This document shows positions 37,201 through 48,488 of a stretch of DNA of 64,000 nucleotides, piece after piece. This DNA is from Marthasterias glacialis. Lineage: Eukaryota > Echinodermata > Asteroidea > Forcipulatida > Asteriidae. Numbering within the stretch: the stretch's first letter is position 1; the number at the start of each line of letters is the position of its first letter. The position numbers were made by a program, and so were the translations under genes. The notes under the pieces were generated by a model, which was not told where the DNA came from, did no database searches, and was given only the letters and a program-made list of their open reading frames with translations. The stretch spans positions 11,714,167 through 11,778,166 of the forward strand of contig OU452233.1 of assembly GCA_911728455.2 (NCBI GenBank). Direction: 5' to 3'.

Positions 37201-38210
37201 CTTGAGGTATACAGCATGGTCTGGTTGCTCACTGTAATTTGAAAAGATGAAAGTATGAGCTTTTTATTTTTTGTTTAAACTTATTGAACAAGAATGTCAG
37301 TGTCAAAATGTACAGAGAACCATTGAAATAACTGCTGCCTACTTTGGTACATGAAAACCTCCCTCAAAATTTCTCATCAGCATCAACATCTTTCTGTCAT
37401 ATTGCAAACAAAAAAATAATAAAAATACAATATATAAAACAAGTGTTAATGAAGTTCTGAGCAAAATGAAGTCATTTTAGGTTTGTCCATCCCTGTATGT
37501 TTTCTAGCAGGAATTGACAGCAATTAATCTAATCATACATACCCTTTCCCATAGATCTTTTTCTTGTGCAAGGTTAGCACAAGATGCCACAAACCAGCAG
37601 TTACCAAGCTGTCCTTGACTAACATCTCCTGTGCTTGGGCCTTCTACAACAAGATGAGGTTTATCATTTAACTCCTGCGACACACAACATAAGTAACTTA
37701 CATGTATGTACCTTAATAAGTAATATTGCAGATTCTGTCTGATATTTAACAAAACGTACATGTGTCATCAGTTTTAATGATCTATTTCAAATGTACATAC
37801 AGTATATGATCCTAAAGGAAAGAGTAAATACATCAAAATGAAAAATCACACACATTTCTGGTTTATATGTTTATCTCAATGGATGTTTATCACAATGTGT
37901 TCATATTATGTGAGCCAGCTTGTATAAGATGTATTGTTTCCACACAATGAGTTGAAATTGTATTTTGCTCAAACTTCATACATGAACAAAGCAATGGACA
38001 GAAGGTGTTAGAACTGTATTAATCTAGACAGAATGTGCTACTACTCACTGTGGGTCTCTTCCAGTCGATGGTTCCTGGGGAGCTTCGTTTATTGAAGAGA
38101 GATGCATTACTTGCAGGAAACTCTGGATCTTCCCATGGTTTGCCACTTGCTGTACATCGCTTTACAATATCCTCATACTTCTGACCTTTGTAGGGGACTA
38201 TCTTAACCAT
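25197..38210 (-). CDS. capn5: Calpain-5/TRA-3-type cysteine protease, complete
   Basis: Twelve coding exons by my model: 38210-38049, 37674-37543, 36323-36115, 34780-34588, 34126-33930, 31986-31909, 30048-29856, 29432-29322, 29027-28831, 27578-27454, 25958-25822, 25379-25197. All have GT-AG borders and phases agree throughout, giving 638 residues (human calpain-5 has about 640). The protease core has Cys-80 in QLGNCWFVA, His-251 in GLVKGHAYG and Asn-284 in [13 protein letters not shown], so the triad is complete, unlike calpain-6. A C2-like domain follows (from about residue 330), then a C-terminal C2 domain from about 510 ([15 protein letters not shown] to the end). There is no penta-EF hand, as expected for this subfamily. 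It is a calcium-dependent intracellular protease. The start is the first Met after an in-frame acceptor (about 38226), with 5' UTR exons presumably upstream. The last eight codons lie in a minisatellite unit. Confidence 0.95.
26124..26219. repeat. Dyad related to the DIRS terminal repeat, in a calpain intron
   Basis: GTGAGGTAGAATCC at 26124 and GATTAGGATTCTACCGATCC at about 26187 match GTGAGGTAGAATCC (3767) and GATTGGGATTCTACCGAGCC (about 3814) in order and spacing. The middle differs. It is probably a solo terminal fragment of a related element or a derived short repeat. Confidence 0.5.
26555..27106. mobile_element. 552-bp MITE with CATAGAGCTATAT ends
   Basis: The left end reads CATAGAGCTATATTGACTAG, then AGCGCTA. 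The right end is its inverse with a 4-bp expansion of the TA run. The terminal repeat is about 28 bp. The interior is locally GC-rich with CACGTACGTG and GCGCATGC words. It lies in a calpain intron between the two C-terminal C2-domain exons 27454-27578 and 25822-25958. Confidence 0.75.
28199..28544. mobile_element. Diverged inverted-repeat element in a calpain intron
   Basis: TGTTTACCAGGTAAGTTTTTT at the left and AAACTTACCTGGTGCACA at the right are inverted, and TTTTTGTTTTGAAATT pairs with its inverse further in. The arms are about 65 bp with gaps. No coding frame. It is probably an old fold-back element. Confidence 0.5.
30319..30520. mobile_element. 200-bp MITE with AAAGGRGCTGTGTCAT ends
   Basis: The left end AAAGGGGCTGTGTCATTTTG and the right end (inverse AAAGGAGCTGTGTCATCATG) match for about 30 bp, including GATTATAGCAG. 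It lies in the calpain intron between exons 31909-31986 and 29856-30048, directly next to another element. Confidence 0.7.
30517..31083. mobile_element. About 567-bp MITE with AAAGCC..TTCACACAA ends
   Basis: The left end TTAAGCCATTTTCACACAAA and the right end (inverse TAAAGCCCTGTTCACACAAC) form imperfect terminal inverted repeats of about 20 bp. The interior has several GTGAAAGGA words. It abuts the preceding 200-bp element in the same calpain intron. Confidence 0.6.
31236..31733. mobile_element. MITE with TTAACCAGT-type terminal inverted repeats (copy 2)
   Basis: Begins TTAACCAGTAGCCGCCAGAT and ends CCTGGCGGCAACTGGTTAA, 498 bp. It is strongly similar along its length to 6891-7511, in the same orientation (shared GTGGTGTAAAGACGCC, CAAAGACAAAACATGG and GGTAACGGCTGATG). 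The two copies lie in introns of two different genes. No transposase frame. Confidence 0.8.
34272..34510. repeat. Degenerate ATCACCGAT-type 9-bp tandem repeat
   Basis: A run of units such as ATCACCGAT, TTCACCGAT and ATCACCAAT with point differences, about 240 bp, in the calpain intron between exons 34588-34780 and 33930-34126. The + strand frame (Ile-Ser-Pro repeats) is a by-product of the 9-bp period and is not a gene. Confidence 0.85.
36425..36616. repeat. 19-bp tandem repeat, about 10 copies
   Basis: The unit is AACCTCATACCTCATACCA with C/T variants at two sites (TACTTCATACTA). It is itself built from a smaller CTCATAC half-unit. It lies in the calpain intron 5' of the exon at 36115-36323 (introns run right to left). 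Confidence 0.9.
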
Positions 38211-39550
38211 GATGCAATCTGAAGACTGAACACCCACAAAAATCAACAATTATTATCTGATTGCAATTGGGATTCGTTTTCTGAATCTTGCTACATGTAT
38301 TCAGAGCAAAAAAAAATGTCATCTACATCATGGATAATGTGTACAGTCAGGTTTGTTGCAGAACTATAGTATTAACGTCAAGTGGTAACTGGTAAAGCAA
38401 ACATACATGTTAAGTAAAGTGAACAACAGTTACTGTAAGCTTCAAGGCACATTATGTTGTGATGGTAAACATCCATGGTGAAAGCCTTTACCATGTTTAC
38501 AAGACCACACTGTGTACATCTACATACATGTCTAGTCTCTTTTCTGGATTTGTAATTGTCAATTACAACCTGATGTGGGTTTCTGTTTCAGCCCTGGTCT
38601 TAGTCAGTTAACTAATATACATTTTACAAAGGTTGCAAAATATAAACGGTCTTGGAATTGAGTTCTAAAATATCATTCATAGTATGGTATTAATATGGCC
38701 ACTAGGTTTAATTGAAACCCTATTTATCTTGAATTTACATGTAGTTGGCGAGGGAAGTTTTGGTTTAATGCACAGGAACATGTCAAGATTTCGACACCCA
38801 TTTTCCCAGATTCTGACTTCTAGACCCTTCTCAGATGGCGTCACTATTTCATCGCTTGCTATGCTAACATGTGCACATCTCCTATGTTAAAAGACATGAA
38901 AGAACTGCGCAACCATGTGCTATAGACTGCAATGCTGGATGGCACCATGTGTAAATATCCTACATGTACATGCATACCATAGTACTCTATACCTTCCACA
39001 CTGCTGTGAGGTCTGTAAGAAGGCTCTACTGATGTGCACTGTTCAAAACGCTAGCATCTGAAGTCTTAGTGTGGAAGTCATTACACTTCTGAACCCTGAA
39101 CCACTTCTGAGTATTTGGATTTTTTAAGTGTTTTTTCCCCTATAGTTGATGGATTATGACAATAAACCATCCATGCATACAGTTATTAGCAACATGTTAA
39201 AAAATAGTCATTTTACCCAATTGTTTGGGTGATGGTTTACCATATGGTATGAGACTTTGACTAATATAGTGAATGTGATAGCGCTCAGCCATATGGTTTT
39301 TGCTACCCTAGACTAGACAATCATTTACACAGCATTGTAACTTGTCCATTGGTCCACCTTTCCCTTACTGTGTATTAATACTGTACACACAAATGTAATA
39401 TATCAATTAAATTATCACTCATCCCCTCCATCGGTGATTAAAGTTTAAATGGATCTTTCCAGATCAATTTCTACTACACTAGTGGCTCAATATAAGGCAC
39501 AGCTGGGAAGGGCATGTGGTATCTCCTAATTGTTCCCTGTTTTTATTTGG
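38211..39550. other. 5' flank or 5' UTR intron of the calpain gene
   Basis: No coding exon recognised. On the minus strand an acceptor-like AG at about 38226 precedes the calpain ATG by 15 bp, so the transcript start is probably further upstream. The stretch is unremarkable AT-rich DNA ending at the tandem array. Confidence 0.5.
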
Positions 39551-39919
39551 GTTTTTCTCTTTGCCAATTGTCCCCTACACTCTGTTTCTGTTTTCTCTTT
39601 GCCAATTGTCCCCTACACTGTTTCTGTTTTCTCTTTGCCAAATTGTCCCCTACACTCTGTTTCTTTTTTTCTCTTTGCCAAATTGTCCCCTACACTCTGT
39701 TTCTTTTTTTCTCTTTGCCAAATTGTCCCCTACACTCTGTTTCTTTTTTTCTCTTTGCCAAATTGTCCCCTACACTCTGTTTCTTTTTTCTCTTTGTCAA
39801 ATTGTCCCCTACACTCTGTTTCTGTTTTCTCTTTGCCAATTGTCCCCTACACTGTTTCTGTTTTCTCTTTGCCAAATTGTCCCCTACACTCTGTTTCTTT
39901 TTTTCTCTTTGCCAAATTG

Positions 39920-42680
39920 TCCCCTACACTCTGTTTCTTTTTTTCTCTTTGCCAAATTGTCCCCTACACTCTGTTTCTTTTTTTCTCTTTGCCAAATTGT
40001 CCCCTACACTCTGTTTCTTTTTTTCTCTTTGCCAAATTGTCCCCATCACTGTTTCTTTTTTCTCTTTGCCAAATTGTCCACTACACTCTGTTTCTTTCAT
40101 TTCTTTGCCAAATTGTCCCCTACACTCTGTTTCTTTTTTCTCTTTGCCAAATTGTCCCCTACACTCTGTTTCTTTTTTTCTCTTTGTCAAATTGTCCCCT
40201 ACACTCTGTTTCTTTTTTCTCTTTGCCAAATTGTCCACTACACTCTGTTTCTTTCATTTCTTTGCCAAATTGTCCCCTACACTCTGTTTCTTTTTTTCTT
40301 TGTCAAATTGTCCCCTACACTCTGTTTCTTTTTTTCTCTTTGCCAAATTGTCCCCTACACTCTGTTTCTTTTTTTCTCTTTGCCAAATTGTCCCCTACAC
40401 TCTGTTTCTTTTTTTCTCTTTGCCAAATTGTCCCCATCACTGTTTCTTTTTTCTCTTTGCCAAATTGTCCACTACACTCTGTTTCTTTCATTTCTTTGCC
40501 AAATTGTCCCCTACACTCTGTTTCTTTTTTCTCTTTGCCAAATTGTCCCCTACACTCTGTTTCTTTTTTTCTCTTTGTCAAATTGTCCCCTACACTGTTT
40601 CTGTTTTCTCTTTGCCAAATTGTCCCCTACACTCTGTTTCTTTTTTTCTTTGTCAAATTGTCCCCTACACTCTGTTTCTTTTTCTCTTTGCCAAATTGTC
40701 CCCTACACTCTGTTTCTTTTTTTCTTTGTCAAATTGTCCCCTACACTCTGTTTCTTTTTTCTCTTTGTCAAATTGTCCCCTACACTGTTTCTGTTTTCTC
40801 TTTGCCAAATTGTCCCCTACACTCTGTTTCTTTTTTTCTCTTTGCCAAATTGTCCCCTACACTCTGTTTCTTTTTTTCTCTTTGCCAAATTGTCCCCTAC
40901 ACTCTGTTTCTTTTTTTCTCTTTGCCAAATTGTCCCCATCACTGTTTCTGTTTTCTCTTTGCCAAATTGTCCCCTACACTCTGTTTCTTTTTTTCTTTGT
41001 CAAATTGTCCCCTACACTCTGTTTCTTTTTTCTCTTTGTCAAATTGTCCCCTACACTGTTTCTGTTTTCTCTTTGCCAAATTGTCCCCTACACTCTGTTT
41101 CTTTTTTTCTCTTTGCCAAATTGTCCCCTACACTCTGTTTCTTTTTTTCTCTTTGCCAAATTGTCCCCTACACTCTGTTTCTTTTTTTCTCTTTGCCAAA
41201 TTGTCCCCTACACTCTGTTTCTTTTTTTCTCTTTGCCAAATTGTCCCCTACACTCTGTTTCTTTTTTTCTCTTTGCCAAATTGTCCCCTACACTCTGTTT
41301 CTTTTTTCTCTTTGTCAAATTGTCCCCTACACTCTGTTTCTGTTTTCTCTTTGCCAATTGTCCCCTACACTGTTTCTGTTTTCTCTTTGCCAAATTGTCC
41401 CCTACACTCTGTTTCTTTTTTTCTCTTTGCCAAATTGTCCCCTACACTCTGTTTCTTTTTTTCTCTTTGCCAAATTGTCCCCTACACTCTGTTTCTTTTT
41501 TTCTCTTTGCCAAATTGTCCCCATCACTGTTTCTTTTTTCTCTTTGCCAAATTGTCCACTACACTCTGTTTCTTTCTTTTCTTTGCCAAATTGTCCCCTA
41601 CACTCTGTTTCTTTTTTCTCTTTGCCAAATTGTCCCCTACACTCTGTTTCTTTTTTTCTCTTTGTCAAATTGTCCCCTACACTCTGTTTCTTTTTTCTCT
41701 TTGCCAAATTGTCCACTACACTCTGTTTCTTTCATTTCTTTGCCAAATTGTCCCCTACACTCTGTTTCTTTTTTTCTTTGTCAAATTGTCCCCTACACTC
41801 TGTTTCTTTTTTTCTCTTTGCCAAATTGTCCCCTACACTCTGTTTCTTTTTTTCTCTTTGCCAAATTGTCCCCTACACTCTGTTTCTTTTTTTCTCTTTG
41901 CCAAATTGTCCCCATCACTGTTTCTTTTTTCTCTTTGCCAAATTGTCCACTACACTCTGTTTCTTTCATTTCTTTGCCAAATTGTCCCCTACACTCTGTT
42001 TCTTTTTTCTCTTTGCCAAATTGTCCCCTACACTCTGTTTCTTTTTTTCTCTTTGTCAAATTGTCCCCTACACTGTTTCTGTTTTCTCTTTGCCAAATTG
42101 TCCCCTACACTCTGTTTCTTTTTTTCTTTGTCAAATTGTCCCCTACACTCTGTTTCTTTTTCTCTTTGCCAAATTGTCCCCTACACTCTGTTTCTTTTTT
42201 TCTTTGTCAAATTGTCCCCTACACTCTGTTTCTTTTTTCTCTTTGTCAAATTGTCCCCTACACTGTTTCTGTTTTCTCTTTGCCAAATTGTCCCCTACAC
42301 TCTGTTTCTTTTTTTCTCTTTGCCAAATTGTCCCCTACACTCTGTTTCTTTTTTTCTCTTTGCCAAATTGTCCCCTACACTCTGTTTCTTTTTTTCTCTT
42401 TGCCAAATTGTCCCCATCACTGTTTCTTTTTTCTCTTTGCCAAATTGTCCCCTACACTCTGTTTCTTTTTTTCTTTGTCAAATTGTCCCCTACACTCTGT
42501 TTCTTTTTTCTCTTTGTCAAATTGTCCCCTACACTGTTTCTGTTTTCTCTTTGCCAAATTGTCCCCTACACTCTGTTTCTTTTTTTCTCTTTGCCAAATT
42601 GTCCCCTACACTCTGTTTCTTTTTTTCTCTTTGCCAAATTGTCCCCTACACTCTGTTTCTTTTTTTCTCTTTGCCAAATT
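39920..42680. repeat. Higher-order duplication with 1,478-bp offset inside the array
   Basis: The order of unit variants from about 39920 to 41200 recurs at about 41398-42680 with a constant offset of 1,478 bp and very few differences (for example one G/T at 40950). Before 39920 the correspondence continues at an offset of 1,518 bp, one 40-bp unit more. Confidence 0.8.
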
Positions 42681-45600
42681 GTCCCCATCACTGTTTCTTT
42701 TTTCTCTTTGCCAAATTGTCCCCTACACTCTGTTTCTTTTTTTCTCTTTGCCAAATTGTCCCCTATACTCTGTTTCTTTTTTTCTCTTTGCCAAATTGTC
42801 CCCATCACTGTTTCTTTTTTCTCTTTGCCAAATTGTCCCCTACACTCTGTTTCTTTTTTTCTCTTTGCCAAATTGTCCCCTACACTCTGTTTCTTTTTTT
42901 CTCTTTGCCAAATTGTCCCCATCACTGTTTCTTTTTTCTCTTTGCCAAATTGTCCACTACACTCTGTTTCTTTCATTTCTTTGCCAAATTGTCCCCTACA
43001 CTCTGTTTCTTTTTTCTCTTTGCCAAATTGTCCCCTACACTCTGTTTCTTTTTTTCTCTTTGTCAAATTGTCCCCTACACTCTGTTTCTTTTTTCTCTTT
43101 GCCAAATTGTCCCCTACACTCTGTTTCTTTTTTTCTTTGTCAAATTGTCCCCTACACTCTGTTTCTTTTTCTCTTTGTCAAATTGTCCCCTACACTCTGT
43201 TTCTTTTTCTCTTTGCCAAATTGTCCCCTACACTCTGTTTCTTTTTTTCTCTTTGCCAAATTGTCCCCATCACTGTTTCTTTTTTCTCTTTGCCAAATTG
43301 TCCACTACACTCTGTTTCTTTCATTTCTTTGCCAAATTGTCCCCTACACTCTGTTTCTTTTTTCTCTTTGCCAAATTGTCCCCTACACTCTGTTTCTTTT
43401 TTTCTCTTTGTCAAATTGTCCCCTACACTGTTTCTGTTTTCTCTTTGCCAAATTGTCCCCTACACTCTGTTTCTTTTTTTCTTTGTCAAATTGTCCCCTA
43501 CACTCTGTTTCTTTTTCTCTTTGCCAAATTGTCCCCTACACTCTGTTTCTTTTTTCTCTTTGTCAAATTGTCCCCTACATTGTTTCTGTTTTCTCTTTGC
43601 CAAATTGTCCCCTACACTCTGTTTCTTTTTTTCTTTGTCAAATTGTCCCCTACACTCTGTTTCTTTTTTTCTTTGTCAAATTGTCCCCTACACTCTGTTT
43701 CTTTTTCTCTTTGCCAAATTGTCCCCTACACTCTGTTTCTTTTTTTCTTTGTCAAATTGTCCCCTACACTCTGTTTCTTTTTTCTCTTTGTCAAATTGTC
43801 CCCTACACTGTTTCTGTTTTCTCTTTGCCAAATTGTCCCCATCACTGTTTCTTTTTTCTCTTTGCCAAATTGTCCCCTACACTCTGTTTCTTTTTTCTCT
43901 TTGCCAAATTGTCCCCTACACTCTGTTTCTTTTTTTCTCTTTGTCAAATTGTCCCCTACACTCTGTTTCTTTTTTCTCTTTGCCAAATTGTCCCCTACAC
44001 TCTGTTTCTTTTTTTCTCTTTGCCAAATTGTCCCCTACACTCTGTTTCTTTTTTCTCTTTGCCAAATTGTCCCCTACACTCTGTTTCTTTTTTTCTCTTT
44101 GCCAAATTGTCCCCTACACTCTGTTTCTTTTTTTCTCTTTGCCAAATTGTCCCCTACACTCTGTTTCTTTTTTTCTCTTTGCCAAATTGTCCCCATCACT
44201 GTTTCTTTTTTCTCTTTGCCAAATTGTCCACTACACTCTGTTTCTTTCATTTCTTTGCCAAATTGTCCCCTACACTCTGTTTCTTTTTTCTCTTTGCCAA
44301 ATTGTCCCCTACACTCTGTTTCTTTTTTTCTTTGTCAAATTGTCCCCTACACTCTGTTTCTTTTTTCTCTTTGTCAAATTGTCCCCTACACTCTGTTTCT
44401 TTTTTTCTTTGTCAAATTGTCCCCTACACTCTGTTTCTTTTTCTCTTTGCCAAATTGTCCCCTACACTCTGTTTCTTTTTTTCTTTGTCAAATTGTCCCC
44501 TACACTCTGTTTCTTTTTTCTCTTTGTCAAATTGTCCCCTACACTGTTTCTGTTTTCTCTTTGCCAAATTGTCCCCTACACTCTGTTTCTTTTTTTCTCT
44601 TTGCCAAATTGTCCCCTACACTCTGTTTCTTTTTTTCTCTTTGCCAAATTGTCCCCTACACTCTGTTTCTTTTTTTCTCTTTGCCAAATTGTCCCCATCA
44701 CTGTTTCTTTTTTCTCTTTGCCAAATTGTCCCCTACACTCTGTTTCTTTTTTTCTTTGTCAAATTGTCCCCTACACTCTGTTTCTTTTTTCTCTTTGTCA
44801 AATTGTCCCCTACACTGTTTCTGTTTTCTCTTTGCCAAATTGTCCCCTACACTCTGTTTCTTTTTTTCTCTTTGCCAAATTGTCCCCTACACTCTGTTTC
44901 TTTTTTTCTCTTTGCCAAATTGTCCCCTACACTCTGTTTCTTTTTTTCTCTTTGCCAAATTGTCCCCATCACTGTTTCTTTTTTCTCTTTGCCAAATTGT
45001 CCCCTACACTCTGTTTCTTTTTTTCTCTTTGCCAAATTGTCCCCTATACTCTGTTTCTTTTTTTCTCTTTGCCAAATTGTCCCCATCACTGTTTCTTTTT
45101 TCTCTTTGCCAAATTGTCCCCTACACTCTGTTTCTTTTTTTCTCTTTGCCAAATTGTCCCCTACACTCTGTTTCTTTTTTTCTCTTTGCCAAATTGTCCC
45201 CATCACTGTTTCTTTTTTCTCTTTGCCAAATTGTCCACTACACTCTGTTTCTTTCATTTCTTTGCCAAATTGTCCCCTACACTCTGTTTCTTTTTTCTCT
45301 TTGCCAAATTGTCCCCTACACTCTGTTTCTTTTTTTCTCTTTGTCAAATTGTCCCCTACACTCTGTTTCTTTTTTCTCTTTGCCAAATTGTCCCCTACAC
45401 TCTGTTTCTTTTTTTCTTTGTCAAATTGTCCCCTACACTCTGTTTCTTTTTCTCTTTGTCAAATTGTCCCCTACACTCTGTTTCTTTTTCTCTTTGCCAA
45501 ATTGTCCCCTACACTCTGTTTCTTTTTTTCTCTTTGCCAAATTGTCCCCATCACTGTTTCTTTTTTCTCTTTGCCAAATTGTCCACTACACTCTGTTTCT

Positions 45601-46640
45601 TTCATTTCTTTGCCAAATTGTCCCCTACACTCTGTTTCTTTTTTCTCTTTGCCAAATTGTCCCCTACACTCTGTTTCTTTTTTTCTCTTTGTCAAATTGT
45701 CCCCTACACTGTTTCTGTTTTCTCTTTGCCAAATTGTCCCCTACACTCTGTTTCTTTTTTTCTTTGTCAAATTGTCCCCTACACTCTGTTTCTTTTTCTC
45801 TTTGCCAAATTGTCCCCTACACTCTGTTTCTTTTTTCTCTTTGTCAAATTGTCCCCTACATTGTTTCTGTTTTCTCTTTGCCAAATTGTCCCCTACACTC
45901 TGTTTCTTTTTTTCTTTGTCAAATTGTCCCCTACACTCTGTTTCTTTTTTTCTTTGTCAAATTGTCCCCTACACTCTGTTTCTTTTTCTCTTTGCCAAAT
46001 TGTCCCCTACACTCTGTTTCTTTTTTTCTTTGTCAAATTGTCCCCTACACTCTGTTTCTTTTTTCTCTTTGTCAAATTGTCCCCTACACTGTTTCTGTTT
46101 TCTCTTTGCCAAATTGTCCCCATCACTGTTTCTTTTTTCTCTTTGCCAAATTGTCCCCTACACTCTGTTTCTTTTTTCTCTTTGCCAAATTGTCCCCTAC
46201 ACTCTGTTTCTTTTTTTCTCTTTGTCAAATTGTCCCCTACACTCTGTTTCTTTTTTCTCTTTGCCAAATTGTCCCCTACACTCTGTTTCTTTTTTTCTCT
46301 TTGCCAAATTGTCCCCTACACTCTGTTTCTTTTTTCTCTTTGCCAAATTGTCCCCTACACTCTGTTTCTTTTTTTCTCTTTGCCAAATTGTCCCCTACAC
46401 TCTGTTTCTTTTTTTCTCTTTGCCAAATTGTCCCCTACACTCTGTTTCTTTTTTTCTCTTTGCCAAATTGTCCCCATCACTGTTTCTTTTTTCTCTTTGC
46501 CAAATTGTCCACTACACTCTGTTTCTTTCATTTCTTTGCCAAATTGTCCCCTACACTCTGTTTCTTTTTTCTCTTTGCCAAATTGTCCCCTACACTCTGT
46601 TTCTTTTTTTCTTTGTCAAATTGTCCCCTACACTCTGTTT
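42100..46640. repeat. Tandem 2,281-bp higher-order repeat, two copies, inside the array
   Basis: From about 42100 to 44360 the order of unit variants is repeated at 44381-46640 with a constant offset of 2,281 bp. I found no difference in the lines I compared. The copies sit head to tail, as expected from unequal exchange, and look very recent. Confidence 0.85.
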
Positions 46641-46689
46641 CTTTTTCTCTTTGCCAAATTGTCCCCTACACTCTGTTTCTTTTTTTCTT

Positions 46690-48300
46690 TGTCAAATTGT
46701 CCCCTACACTCTGTTTCTTTTTTCTCTTTGCCAATTGTCCCCTACACTCTGTTTCTTTTTTCTCTTTGTCAAATTGTCCCCTACACTGTTTCTGTTTTCT
46801 CTTTGCCAATTGTCCCCTACACTCTGTTTCTTTTTTTCTTTGTCAAATTGTCCCCTACACTCTGTTTCTTTTTTCTCTTTGCCAATTGTCCCCTACACTC
46901 TGTTTCTTTTTTCTCTTTGCCAAATTGTCCCCTACACTCTGTTTCTTTTTTTCTTTGTCAAATTGTCCCCTACACTCTGTTTCTTTTTTCTCTTTGCCAA
47001 ATTGTCCCCTACACTCTGTTTCTTTTTTTCTTTGTCAAATTGTCCCCTACACTCTGTTTCTTTTTTCTCTTTGTCAAATTGTCCCCTACACTCTGTTTCT
47101 TTTTTCTCTTTGCCAAATTGTCCCCTACACTCTGTTTCTTTTTTTCTCTTTGCCAAATTGTCCCCTACACTCTGTTTCTTTTTTCTCTTTGCCAAATTGT
47201 CCCCTACACTCTGTTTCTTTTTTTCTTTGTCAAATTGTCCCCTACACTCTGTTTCTTTTTTCTCTTTGCCAATTGTCCCCTACACTCTGTTTCTTTTTTC
47301 TCTTTGTCAAATTGTCCCCTACACTGTTTCTGTTTTCTCTTTGCCAATTGTCCCCTACACTCTGTTTCTTTTTTTCTTTGTCAAATTGTCCCCTACACTC
47401 TGTTTCTTTTTTTCTTTGCCAATTGTCCCCTACACTCTGTTTCTTTTTTCTCTTTGCCAAATTGTCCCCTACACTCTGTTTCTTTTTTTCTTTGTCAAAT
47501 TGTCCCCTACACTCTGTTTCTTTTTTCTCTTTGCCAAATTGTCCCCTACACTCTGTTTCTTTTTTTCTTTGTCAAATTGTCCCCTACACTCTGTTTCTTT
47601 TTTCTCTTTGTCAAATTGTCCCCTACACTCTGTTTCTTTTTTCTCTTTGCCAAATTGTCCCCTACACTCTGTTTCTTTTTTTCTCTTTGCCAAATTGTCC
47701 CCTACACTCTGTTTCTTTTTTCTCTTTGCCAAATTGTCCCCTACACTCTGTTTCTTTTTTTCTTTGTCAAATTGTCCCCTACACTCTGTTTCTTTTTTCT
47801 TTGCCAATTGTCCCCTACACTCTGTTTCTTTTTTCTCTTTGTCAAATTGTCCCCTACACTGTTTCTGTTTTCTCTTTGCCAATTGTCCCCTACACTCTGT
47901 TTCTTGTTTTCTTTGTCAAATTGTCCCCTACACTCTGTTTCTTTTTTCTCTTTGCCAATTGTCCCCTACACTCTGTTTCTTTTTTCTCTTTGCCAAATTG
48001 TCCCCTACACTCTGTTTCTTTTTTTCTTTGTCAAATTGTCCCCTACACTCTGTTTCTTTTTTCTCTTTGCCAAATTGTCCCCTACACTCTGTTTCTTTTT
48101 TTCTTTGTCAAATTGTCCCCTACACTCTGTTTCTTTTTTCTCTTTGTCAAATTGTCCCCTACACTCTGTTTCTTTTTTCTCTTTGCCAAATTGTCCCCTA
48201 CACTCTGTTTCTTTTTTTCTCTTTGCCAAATTGTCCCCTACACTCTGTTTCTTTTTTCTCTTTGCCAAATTGTCCCCTACACTCTGTTTCTTTTTTCTCT
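46690..48300. repeat. 537-bp higher-order repeat, three copies, at the end of the array
   Basis: A block starting with two GCCAATTG-type units and one CACTGTTTCTG unit recurs at about 46690, 47230 and 47770 (offset 536-537 bp) with minor changes. This is a third, shorter level of repeat homogenisation at the right end. Confidence 0.75.
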
Positions 48301-48488
48301 TTGCCAAATTGTCCCCTACACTCTGTTTCTTTTTTTTGAAAGCCAGAAATATTTTGGGCTCTATGTTGCCTGTTAGTTTCTCAATGAAAACTCTATTTGA
48401 AAGTTTTTGAGAGTACTGTGCTCATACATTCCTGGCCAAGCTAATTAATAGAATGGTGCTCAAACATTCATACGCTCTTTTCTATCAA

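Larger units (their letters stand above)
39551..48335. repeat. 8.8-kb satellite-like array of a ~40-bp pyrimidine-rich unit
   Basis: The full unit is 40 bp: TCTGTTTCTTTTTTTCTCTT followed by TGCCAAATTGTCCCCTACAC. Variants have shorter T runs, TTTGTCAAATTG, GCCAATTG, CCCCATCAC, CCACTAC with TTTCATTTC, or CACTGTTTCTG. Length divided by about 39 gives roughly 225 units. The + strand is about 80% pyrimidine. No variant contains TAA, TAG or TGA on +, so all three frames stay open for about 2,940-2,960 codons. This does not indicate a protein. The array lies 1.3 kb upstream of the calpain start codon, with the purine-rich strand as the sense strand of that gene. Confidence 0.97.

Noticed and set aside
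39514-48410. Three + strand frames of about 2,940-2,960 codons and many minus-strand frames of 60-180 codons rich in KKETECRGQFGKE
   Set aside because: All follow from a ~40-bp tandem unit that lacks stop triplets on +. All three frames are open equally, unit lengths vary without regard to frame, and there are no domains. Treated as satellite DNA.
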